Source: Ruminococcus sp. UBA4275 (GTDB taxonomy: Bacteria > Bacillota > Clostridia > Oscillospirales > Ruminococcaceae). Taken from it: a stretch of DNA of 32,394 nt. Made by a program: the position numbers and the translations under genes. The notes under the pieces are model-generated. The model did not search any database and was not told the origin of the DNA. It saw nothing but the letters and a program-made list of their open reading frames with translations. The stretch lies in assembly GCA_002395085.1 (NCBI GenBank), contig DGVV01000101.1, positions 1-32,394 on the forward strand, read 5' to 3'. Below, piece after piece: positions 1-6,326 of this stretch (positions are counted from its first letter, which is position 1; every line of letters starts with the position of its first letter).

Positions 1-22
1 CCACCTAAATTGTTATTAGCCC
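1..22 (+). repeat. 22-bp repeat, left copy (inverted relative to 32315-32336)
   Basis: The first 22 bases of the window are the exact reverse complement of positions 32315-32336. The left copy starts CCACCTAAATTG and ends TTATTAGCCC. The identity stops after the CCC: the left copy continues AAACAG and the right copy (read inverted) continues GAAAAT. The outer side of the left copy lies off the window. A chance match of this length is very unlikely in 32 kb, so this is probably the end of a dispersed element or a shared upstream module. I do not recognise the family. Confidence 0.8.
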
Positions 23-62
23 AAACAGTTTTTTTGCCGCGCAAATGTTCAGAAAGCGCCCA

Positions 63-91
63 TTGCAAATTCCGGTGCGGTATGGTATAAT
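63..91 (+). promoter_or_regulatory. Promoter for surE
   Basis: The -35 is TTGCAA (63-68), the spacer is 17 bp, and the -10 is a consensus TATAAT (86-91) preceded by TGG, which makes an extended -10. The 5' leader to the surE start would be about 65 nt. Confidence 0.7.
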
Positions 92-164
92 GAAAGCAGA
101 CAAAAACAATGAATACGGGTTTGCCGCGGGGCAGACCGACGAGGTTGGTTACAGGAGGATATGT

Positions 165-884
165 ATGCGCGCAATTTTGATTACCAATGACGACGGCATC
201 GAAGCGGATGGTCTGATCCGGCTGGCGGCTGCGGCACAGGAATTCGGGGAGGTATGGGTCGTTGCACCCGATGCTCAGCGGAGTGCTGCATCGCACAGTA
301 TCAGTCTGCACAATACGATTGACATTTTCCCGCACGATTTCCCCGTGCGCGGGGTTCAGGCTTTTTCGTGCAGCGGTACGCCCGGCGACTGCGTGCGCGT
401 GGGCAGCCTGAACATCATGCCGCGCCGTCCGGATGCGGTGCTTTCGGGCATCAACCGCGGCTACAATGTCGCCTCTGACCTGCAATATTCCGCAACGGCA
501 GGTGCGGCGTTTGAAGGTGCATTTCAGGGCTATCCGTCCATCGCATTCTCTGAGGGCGACGGCACGGAACATTCGGTCACGGACGCCTATCTGCGGGAGA
601 TTCTTGCCGAATTGCTCACCAAAAAGCCGCCCGCAGGTCATATTTTCAATGTCAATTTTCCGGGATGTCCGCTCGCGGAATGCAAGGGCATTCTGCGCAA
701 CCGGAGTGTCTCACGCGGAATGTTCTACCGTGACCGCTATCGCGTGGTGGAACAGCTTCCGGCGGGCGGACTGCGTTATATGGTGGATGGTCTCTACAAT
801 GAGGATGCCGAGGCGGAAACCGACTTCCGTGCGCTTGTGGACGGCTATGTCTCGGTCGGCACGGTCAACAACATCGGCTACTGA
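165..884 (+). CDS. surE: 5'/3'-nucleotidase SurE
   Basis: SurE is a cytosolic, metal-dependent phosphatase of nucleoside monophosphates, acting in nucleotide salvage and stationary-phase survival. The 239-residue product begins with the family hallmark ILITNDDGIEADG, in which D9 and D10 are metal ligands. It continues with the conserved VVAPDAQRSAASHSIS segment, SGTPGDCVRVG, and the INRGYNVASD and YSATAGAAFEG motifs. The length is slightly under the usual 250 residues. The ATG at 165 was chosen because AGGAGG (153-158) lies 6 nt upstream and the protein then starts exactly at the conserved N-terminus; the frame stays open further upstream without support. The stop codon overlaps the 3' end of the converging metallo-beta-lactamase gene by 7 bp. 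The gene appears monocistronic. Confidence 0.95.
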   Translation: MRAILITNDDGIEADGLIRLAAAAQEFGEVWVVAPDAQRSAASHSISLHNTIDIFPHDFPVRGVQAFSCSGTPGDCVRVGSLNIMPRRPDAVLSGINRGYNVASDLQYSATAGAAFEGAFQGYPSIAFSEGDGTEHSVTDAYLREILAELLTKKPPAGHIFNVNFPGCPLAECKGILRNRSVSRGMFYRDRYRVVEQLPAGGLRYMVDGLYNEDAEAETDFRALVDGYVSVGTVNNIGY

Positions 885-1864
885 GACAGACTGCCGCTGA
901 AATTCTGCTGCGTCTGCACAGTGATGCCGCTGCCGCCGTCAAAGGTGAGCAGCACATCGCCGTCGAGGTCGGTGCGGTAGACTTCGCAGTCAGCATCGCG
1001 CAGACGGCGGAGCGCTGCAGGAGAAGGATGCCCGTAATCATTGCCCGCACCGCAGGAAATCAGCGCGATTTTCGGAGATGCGGCTTCCAGAAATGCAGCG
1101 GAGGAACTGCTGCTGCTTCCGTGATGCGAAACTTTCAGCACCTGTACATCCGGCACGAGAACGGCGGCAAGCCAATCGGCTTCTCCTTCCTGTTCGAGGT
1201 CTCCTGCCAGCAGAATGCGCTGTTTGCCGTAAGTGACGAGACAGCCGAGTGAACAGTTGTTGAGGTCAGTGTACGCGGAATTGTCCGTGCAGAGAAATTG
1301 CAGCGATGCGCTGCCAATGGGGATGGTCTCGCCGCAGATTCCTGCCCGAATCGGGATGTCAGAAGCAGCACAGCAATCGAGAACCGCTGTAAAGCTGACG
1401 GAAGCGGGCGTAAGTACAGCGGGGAAATCCGGCAGATAGAGCGCCTGTGCGGGAATCTCGGAGAGAATCGCAGCCATGCCGCCGATGTGGTCTGCATGGG
1501 GATGCGAATTGACCGCAAAATCGAGCCTTCTGATGCCAAGTGCGCGGAGGCATTGCAGCACGCGGATGCCCTGTTCAGGCTCACCGGCATCAATGAGAAC
1601 GCTGTGTCCCTGTGCGGTGAGGAGAAAGGCGTCACCCTGCCCGACATCCAGCATCCGAAGCTGGAGGACATCCGGATCTGGCGGGGTGCGTTTCGGGCTG
1701 CCTGCGAGGAGCAGCAGCGCACACGCCCCGACTGCACACGCAGCCGTCAGCAGCATCGGAAGCAGGCGGCGGCGGAAATCGCTGCGCCGTTTCTGCCGTC
1801 TGATCCGGCGGTATTCTTTTTGCAGACGTCGCGCCTGTCTGGCTTCTTCGTCGCGGTCCGGCAT
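878..1864 (-). CDS. Membrane-anchored ComEC/Rec2-like metallo-beta-lactamase-fold hydrolase
   Basis: This 328-residue protein has an Arg/Lys-rich cytoplasmic N-terminus (1-33), one transmembrane helix (about 34-55) and an external metallo-beta-lactamase domain. The metal-binding motif HxHxDH is at H121-H126 (NSHPHADHIGGM). Later conserved elements are LLAGDLEQEGE, KVSHHGSSSSS and YGHPSPAALRRL, the pattern of the domain fused to the C-terminus of the competence channel ComEC. Without the channel helices it is a standalone extracytoplasmic hydrolase. Family precedent suggests a nuclease or phosphodiesterase activity, but the substrate is not known. The ATG at 1864 has a purine-rich GGGAAAGGGGG just upstream. 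It is convergent with surE, with the stop codons crossing by 7 bp. Confidence 0.85.
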   Translation of the reverse strand: MPDRDEEARQARRLQKEYRRIRRQKRRSDFRRRLLPMLLTAACAVGACALLLLAGSPKRTPPDPDVLQLRMLDVGQGDAFLLTAQGHSVLIDAGEPEQGIRVLQCLRALGIRRLDFAVNSHPHADHIGGMAAILSEIPAQALYLPDFPAVLTPASVSFTAVLDCCAASDIPIRAGICGETIPIGSASLQFLCTDNSAYTDLNNCSLGCLVTYGKQRILLAGDLEQEGEADWLAAVLVPDVQVLKVSHHGSSSSSSAAFLEAASPKIALISCGAGNDYGHPSPAALRRLRDADCEVYRTDLDGDVLLTFDGGSGITVQTQQNFSGSLSQ

Positions 1865-1899
1865 TCTGCTGCCCCCTTTCCCTTAGTCCGGTTTGTTCT

Positions 1900-1928
1900 A
1901 TTATAACATATATTGCGGCAAATTTCCA
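1900..1928 (-). promoter_or_regulatory. Promoter for the ComEC-like hydrolase
   Basis: On the minus strand the -35 is TGGAAA (1923-1928), the spacer is 17 bp, and the -10 is TATAAT (1900-1905) with an upstream TGT. The -35 matches consensus at 4 of 6 positions. The remainder of the 1929-2076 gap shows no convincing plus-strand promoter or gene. Confidence 0.5.
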
Positions 1929-2076
1929 TGCAGAAATTGAAAAACGTGCAGATGCAAGGATGCAGCAAAGAGTCTGGTGCATCCCGATGACCGGAATACC
2001 GGCAGAGAAATGCAGCAAATTGCCTGCGCGTGTACCTGAATGGGTGCAGTATTACTCTGTTTTTGAGAGGAGGTTC

Positions 2077-2288
2077 ATGGTGCGGTTTCGTGCAGAAATG
2101 ATTGCGCTGATCGGGCTGATGCTCCTGCTGCTTCTGTTTGCGGCAGTCAGGATGATCGGCAAAAACGGCGTATTTCCAAGCCAATCACGGTGAAAACTGT
2201 GATCGCCGGCATTGCGATGGCAGCATTGCTCCTGATGATTATTTCGGGGTTTGCGGAGAGAATATGGAACATTCTTGCGCCGATTTGA
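2077..2288 (+). CDS. Small two-helix membrane protein, frameshifted
   Basis: An ATG at 2077 with a strong GAGAGGAGG (2065-2073) opens a 38-codon frame. It encodes one hydrophobic helix (ALIGLMLLLLLFAAV), then terminates at 2193 after the short tail GKNGVFPSQSR. If one A is added to the AAAAA run at 2161-2165, the frame continues through a basic loop (KKRRISKPITVKT) into a second clean helix (IAGIAMAALLLMIISGF), ending at TGA 2286-2288 as a protein of about 70 residues. The second segment has no ribosome-binding site of its own. I read this as one small integral membrane protein broken by a -1 frameshift: a sequencing or assembly error, a real mutation, or less likely programmed slippage. No family was recognised. 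It lies 21 nt upstream of the acetyltransferase gene. Confidence 0.6.
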
Positions 2289-2309
2289 GCGGCGAACGGA
2301 GGTGCAGCG

Positions 2310-3053
2310 ATGCGGGAGATTCCGGCAGCGCAGTTTAGGGAGATGCTGCCGCAGGTTTGCGCGGCGGCAGGGGATGCCGTCTATCCGGCTGCGGTTGCGG
2401 CGGGGTTGCAGAGCGGCAGAATGTTTGCGGGGGATTCTGCGGTGCTGATCTGGCATTTCTGCGGATTTGCGTACATTTCGGGCAATCCGGATGCCGCATT
2501 TCTCGCGGATGCTGCACATCTGATGCAGCATTCAGCGCGGCGGATGCTCCTCATCACGGATGATGCGGAAGTTATATCGTTTTTTGCGCAGAAACGCGCA
2601 TTTTCGATGCCAAAGCGGCTGTACTTCTGTGCTGCTTCCGCACCGGAGATTCCCGCGCCGGCGGGGTTCACGCTGCGGCGCATAGATGCGGCATTGTTTC
2701 CGCGGGTGCAGGGCAGGATTGTGCCTGCATTTTCGTGGGAGACGGCGGAGCAGTTTCTTGCAAACGGCTTCGGCTGGTGCTTGATGGATGGCGAAACCGT
2801 CGCAGCTACGGCATTTTCGGCGGCAGTTGCGGCAGATGCAGCAGACATCGGTATCGAGACAGCAGAGGCATACCGCCGAAAGGGACTCGCAAAGGCGGCG
2901 GCAGCGGCGGTCATGTGGGAGGCAGTCTCCCGCGGGAAAATGCCGGTGTGGGCTTGTCATGAGGCGAATATCGGGTCGCAGAAAACCGCACAGGCACTCG
3001 GATTTCAGCATATCCGCACCTGCACGGCAATCCAGCGGCAGGAATGCATTTGA
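2310..3053 (+). CDS. GNAT-family N-acetyltransferase
   Basis: This 247-residue protein has a two-part architecture. Residues 1-130 form an N-terminal region with no obvious acetyl-CoA motif. The C-terminal half carries the GNAT core: the beta4/alpha3 acetyl-CoA pyrophosphate loop is at R189-A194 (YRRKGLA), followed by a long Ala-rich helix and the WACHEANIGSQKTAQALGF segment, which matches the usual 'N..S...a.k.GF' end of the fold. It should transfer an acetyl group from acetyl-CoA to an unknown amine, in the cytosol. The start is supported by GGAGGTG a few bases upstream. It lies between the frameshifted membrane protein and the methyltransferase, all in one direction, probably one transcript. 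Confidence 0.8.
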   Translation: MREIPAAQFREMLPQVCAAAGDAVYPAAVAAGLQSGRMFAGDSAVLIWHFCGFAYISGNPDAAFLADAAHLMQHSARRMLLITDDAEVISFFAQKRAFSMPKRLYFCAASAPEIPAPAGFTLRRIDAALFPRVQGRIVPAFSWETAEQFLANGFGWCLMDGETVAATAFSAAVAADAADIGIETAEAYRRKGLAKAAAAAVMWEAVSRGKMPVWACHEANIGSQKTAQALGFQHIRTCTAIQRQECI

Positions 3054-3116
3054 CCCGGTTTCGTGCAGATCAGCCGCCTGCTATGCGGCATATACTATAA
3101 ATATATGGAGTGGAAA

Positions 3117-3752
3117 ATGGAAAATCCGTGGAAAACGATCCGGCTTTCAGACTATGAAAATCACATGAAACTGGAAACCGTCAGGCAGCTTCAGACCCTC
3201 AGCAGCATGATGCGCACGCAGCTTCATGCGTATGCGGCAGAAAGCGTCATGATTCTGGGTGTTGCGGGCGGAAACGGTCTGGAACACATCGCGGCAGGGC
3301 AGTTTGCGGCTGTTTACGGCGTAGACGTGAATCCTGCCTATTTGCTGGCGGTGCAGGAACGGTTTTCACACCGGCTGCCGGAACTGAAGTGTCTGTGCGC
3401 AGATCTGAACACGGATTGCGCGGCGCTGCCCCATGCAGATCTTGTGATTGCGGATCTGCTGATTGAGTACATCGGCTGCGATCAGTTTCAGAATGTCATC
3501 CGGCAGGTAAAGCCGCGGTATGTCTCCTGCGGTATTCAGGTGGATGCGGACAGCGGATTTGTCTCGGAATCGCCGTATCTGCACGCTTTTGACGGTCTGG
3601 AGCAGATTCATCGGCAGATCTGTGCCGCGGCACTCTCGGATGCACTTGCGGAGATCGGCTATCAGCGGACGGATACCGCGGAATATCCGCTGCCGAATGG
3701 GAAAAAGGTCGTAAGAGCGGATTTTTCGTTTGCACCAGACAGAAAACCCTGA
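3117..3752 (+). CDS. Class I SAM-dependent methyltransferase
   Basis: This protein of 211 residues has a Rossmann-type SAM site. Motif I is ILGVAGGNGLEH (46-57), the acidic end of strand 2 is VYGVDVN, and the post-motif segment is ADLVIADLLIEYIG. The substrate cannot be read from the sequence. I preferred the ATG at 3117 because GGAG (3107-3110) lies 6 nt upstream. An in-frame ATG at 3105 has no ribosome-binding site. Its stop is 36 nt before the TTG start of the ATPase gene, so the two are probably co-transcribed; whether they act together is unknown. Confidence 0.8.
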   Translation: MENPWKTIRLSDYENHMKLETVRQLQTLSSMMRTQLHAYAAESVMILGVAGGNGLEHIAAGQFAAVYGVDVNPAYLLAVQERFSHRLPELKCLCADLNTDCAALPHADLVIADLLIEYIGCDQFQNVIRQVKPRYVSCGIQVDADSGFVSESPYLHAFDGLEQIHRQICAAALSDALAEIGYQRTDTAEYPLPNGKKVVRADFSFAPDRKP

Positions 3753-3788
3753 GATAAATCCATATACAGAAAGAGGGGAGGGATTTCT

Positions 3789-5270
3789 TTGGAATTGCTG
3801 ATTGCACAGATTCGCCTGCCGCGCGCCGTATTCGCGCAGGACAGCCTGCGCCTTGCGCCGGTCACGCTGATCTGCGGCGGGATCGGGACGGGGAAAACCG
3901 TGCTGACACACGTTTTTTCGCATCCGGATGCGCTGACATACCGCAGCGGTCTGCGTGCGGCGGACTGCACTGTCCGCATCTATGACCGCCGCTATTCGGC
4001 ACAGATCAGCCGGCAGCTTGGCGCACTCAGCGGCATTGTACCGGCACAATACGGCATGGGGCTTGCGGAAACATCGCATCAGCTGGAGGCTGCAAAGCGG
4101 GAGATTGCGGGAATGGAAGCCGAACTGGAACATCTGCGGCTGGAGGAAGCTGACCGTTCTGTGCGGTTTGCGGTGCGCTGTGAACAAAAAACCGCGTCCA
4201 TGCGGGCGCGGTTTCCGGCGGCATTCCGGCAGGTGAAGCAGGCGCATCAGTTTGCGGAGGCGCTGCTGCATTCGATGCCGCGTTTCCGGGAATTCGGGGA
4301 ACTCGCGGCGATGTACGAGGCAGCATTTCCGGTGCAGTATCCCATGCTGCCGGACATCCCTGACCCTGCGGTGCTGGATCATCTGCCGGATGTCTCCGCA
4401 GATGCGTACCGGGAGGCGGCAAATGCGCTGTTTATTCCGATTCAGGAGGGGCTGCGGCAGCGGTGTCCGCAGGCAGATTACACGCCGCTGCTGCGCGCTA
4501 TGACAGCTCTGCGGCAGGTGATTCGTGAAAATCTGGCGCGGATGCAGGAAGACGGCACATCGCCCGCACCGACCACTGCATTGGCAGAAGATCTGCGGCG
4601 GGAACTGATTGCAGTCAATGAAACGGTACGCAGCCGGCAGATCAGCGGGGGGCGTACTGCACAGCACGACTGCACCGCAGCAATGATCTCTGCGGCGGCG
4701 TATCAGCTCCGGCACGACATCGGCAGGCGGCAGGCGGAGATTTCCGGCAGCGCGCTGCGCCGGCAAATGCTGGAGGAACAGCGGAATGAGGCGGAAAGCC
4801 GTCGGGATGCGCTGGCTGCAAAGCAGAAGCGTATGCAGGGCGGACAGCAGGATCTTGCGCTGACTGCGGCACAGATCAACCGCTTTCTGCGGGATGCGGA
4901 TGTCACGGGCATAGCCCTGCGCACACAGGCAGACGGCACATACATGACCGTGCGTGCGGACGGTACGCCTGCGGAACAGATTAGCTGGGGGGAACAGCGG
5001 CTGCTGTCTTTCCTGTATTTTGATGCGGTTCTCCGGACGGTCACAGGGGATTGCCTTGCAGTGCTGGATGATCCCTTTTCCGGCATGGATGACACGGCAG
5101 CTTCGGTCATCCGGCGCTGCATCACGGATGCTTATGCGCGCGGCAACCGCATTTTGCTTACGCTGCACGATCCGCAGATCATGCGGGAGATTGCTGCACT
5201 GCTGCCGGAAGCGGTCTGTATGCGGCTGGATCGCTCGCCGGACGGTACGGTTATCCGCGCAGATACGTGA
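3789..5270 (+). CDS. Compact ABC/AAA_13-like ATPase, function unknown
   Basis: This 493-residue protein holds one complete ABC/SMC-type ATPase split by a helical insert. Walker A is GGIGTGKT (30-37). Glu/Arg-rich helices that could form coiled coil lie at about 95-140 and 300-350. The signature-like ISWGEQRLLSF starts at 398, Walker B with its catalytic acid is LAVLDDPFSG (D427, D428), and the switch histidine is H460 in LTLHDP. The NRFLRDADVTGI segment before the signature resembles the AAA_13 ATPases found in PrrC and RloC anticodon nucleases. No nuclease domain follows Walker B here, and there are no transporter helices. The start is TTG at 3789, with AGGGGAGGG about 7 nt upstream. The stop lies only 3 bp from the stop of the converging gene. 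A role in DNA or RNA surveillance is possible but is an inference. Confidence 0.75.
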   Translation: MELLIAQIRLPRAVFAQDSLRLAPVTLICGGIGTGKTVLTHVFSHPDALTYRSGLRAADCTVRIYDRRYSAQISRQLGALSGIVPAQYGMGLAETSHQLEAAKREIAGMEAELEHLRLEEADRSVRFAVRCEQKTASMRARFPAAFRQVKQAHQFAEALLHSMPRFREFGELAAMYEAAFPVQYPMLPDIPDPAVLDHLPDVSADAYREAANALFIPIQEGLRQRCPQADYTPLLRAMTALRQVIRENLARMQEDGTSPAPTTALAEDLRRELIAVNETVRSRQISGGRTAQHDCTAAMISAAAYQLRHDIGRRQAEISGSALRRQMLEEQRNEAESRRDALAAKQKRMQGGQQDLALTAAQINRFLRDADVTGIALRTQADGTYMTVRADGTPAEQISWGEQRLLSFLYFDAVLRTVTGDCLAVLDDPFSGMDDTAASVIRRCITDAYARGNRILLTLHDPQIMREIAALLPEAVCMRLDRSPDGTVIRADT

Positions 5271-5273
5271 TGA

Positions 5274-5882
5274 TTACGGTTCTGCGGGGAGGGGGTCAAG
5301 GCCCTGTGCGGCGAGTGCGGCGTTGATCTGTTCCGTGTAGCGCTGCGTGATGCTGCCTGCCCCGATGACTGCTTCGCCTGCAAGATCGCCGTTTTTATCG
5401 TAGAACAGGGTGGTGGGAGTGTACATCAGTTCGCCGTAGAGCGTATTGAGATCGCCGTCGCCGGAGGTCAGCGTGATGCCGCTGTAGCCCGACTGTTCCA
5501 GAAAAGCGGGGATGCGGTCTGCCGCCTGCGAATATTCCGCATCGAGACACCAGGTTATCAGGCGCACATTCTCCGGCAGACCGGCGGCAAATGCGGCGAC
5601 CTGCGGCATCTCCTCGATGCAGGGCGGGCAGGTTGTGGACCAGATATGGATGATATTGACATCGGCATCCGCAAGATCGGAAGCGGTAAATGTGCCGCCG
5701 CCGAGGGTGTTTGCGTTGAAGCTGTGCAGCGCGGTGAATGTGCTGCTTTGTGAAGTGCCGCTGTCATTTGCGGAGTCTGCCGCGGCACTGATGTCCGGTT
5801 CGCTGCCGGTATCGGGTGTTCCGCAGCCGGTGCAGCACCATGCCAGCAGGGCGGCAGAAAGGAAGATCGGGAATTTACGCAT
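5274..5882 (-). CDS. TlpA-like thioredoxin-fold lipoprotein
   Basis: This 202-residue secreted protein has a hydrophobic signal followed by a probable lipobox at C20 (WCCTGC; Cys at -3 is unusual) and a Ser/Thr/Asp-rich spacer (21-48). A redoxin domain follows. The redox motif is WSTTCPPCIEEMP (C85 and C88), as in TlpA/ResA-type thiol-disulfide oxidoreductases. A later TPTTLFYDKNGDLAG segment carries the cis-Pro and the beta-hairpin. It should reduce or isomerise disulfides outside the membrane, anchored by lipid. The ATG at 5882 has GAAAGAAGGAA upstream. It is transcribed from its own promoter, divergently from the xylanase gene, and ends 3 bp from the ATPase stop. Confidence 0.88.
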   Translation of the reverse strand: MRKFPIFLSAALLAWCCTGCGTPDTGSEPDISAAADSANDSGTSQSSTFTALHSFNANTLGGGTFTASDLADADVNIIHIWSTTCPPCIEEMPQVAAFAAGLPENVRLITWCLDAEYSQAADRIPAFLEQSGYSGITLTSGDGDLNTLYGELMYTPTTLFYDKNGDLAGEAVIGAGSITQRYTEQINAALAAQGLDPLPAEP

Positions 5883-5915
5883 TCGGAGTTCCTTCTTTCA
5901 CTATAAGATAGTATC

Positions 5916-5945
5916 ATTATACTATATCCGCTAATAATTTGTCAA
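5916..5945 (-). promoter_or_regulatory. Promoter for the TlpA-like lipoprotein
   Basis: Minus-strand TTGACA (5940-5945), an 18-bp spacer and TATAAT (5916-5921) are both perfect hexamers. The -35 overlaps the outer end of the inverted repeat at 5944-5989. Confidence 0.75.
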
Positions 5946-5989
5946 TGCGCACAGTTCCTCGGAGATTGTTCGAGAGAACTGTGCGCATT
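5944..5989. promoter_or_regulatory. Perfect 14-bp inverted repeat, candidate operator
   Basis: AATGCGCACAGTTC (5944-5957) is repeated in perfect inversion as GAACTGTGCGCATT (5976-5989). An inner CTCG/CGAG pair (5958-5961 and 5971-5974) surrounds a 9-nt loop. There is no T-tract on either side, so it is not a typical terminator. Its position at the -35 of the tlpA-like promoter suggests repressor binding, or a structured 5' or antisense RNA. Confidence 0.6.
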
Positions 5990-6014
5990 GCTGCAAGATG
6001 ATCCAAACGCTCAC

Positions 6015-6153
6015 CAAAATTTGCGAAACAAAAATTAACCTATCAAAATTTGCGAAAGAGTTGTTCGCAGGTGGAATATTTTTTTGTGATAGCAACACAA
6101 AGATGCACAAAAATACAAACATTGCATCGTGCAACTATCCAAAATTTACGAAA
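6015..6153 (+). repeat. Three copies of a CAAAATTTGCGAAA motif upstream of the xylanase
   Basis: Identical 14-mers CAAAATTTGCGAAA occur at 6015-6028 and 6044-6057 (29 bp apart). A one-mismatch copy with ACG for GCG occurs at 6140-6153. A partial inverted copy, TTTCGCAAAAT, is at 6184-6194, just before the xylanase -35. The surrounding DNA is much richer in A+T than the genes. These are probably binding sites for a regulator of the xylanase promoter; the protein is not identifiable here. Confidence 0.55.
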
Positions 6154-6200
6154 AATAAGTAAGAAGTCTGCAACAAATTCGTATTTCGCAAAATCATTCA

Positions 6201-6229
6201 TTGACACAAATTGCAAAATATGGTAGACT
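6201..6229 (+). promoter_or_regulatory. Promoter for the xylanase gene
   Basis: TTGACA (6201-6206), a 17-bp spacer and TAGACT (6224-6229) with an upstream TGG form an extended -10 promoter. The weak -10 next to a perfect -35 fits a regulated promoter. The leader of about 90 nt contains a small hairpin, TATAGA/TCTATA (6246-6251 and 6257-6262), around a G5 loop, and two AAACCGCAA direct repeats (6264-6272 and 6275-6283). Confidence 0.65.
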
Positions 6230-6326
6230 AAAAGCAATCAATTGGTATAGAGGGGGTCTATACAAACCGCAACCAAACCGCAATCCGTAAAGAGAACCAC
6301 GCAAAATGATATTGGAGGGATTTATC

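Noticed and set aside
3366..5168. 600-codon minus-strand frame opposite the methyltransferase and ATPase
   Set aside because: Opposite genes have intact Walker and SAM motifs; this frame has Arg/Cys-rich, low-information sequence.
6230..6326. Possible c-di-GMP riboswitch in the xylanase leader
   Set aside because: The conserved GEMM core sequence and paired helices are not present; only a small hairpin and direct repeats are seen.
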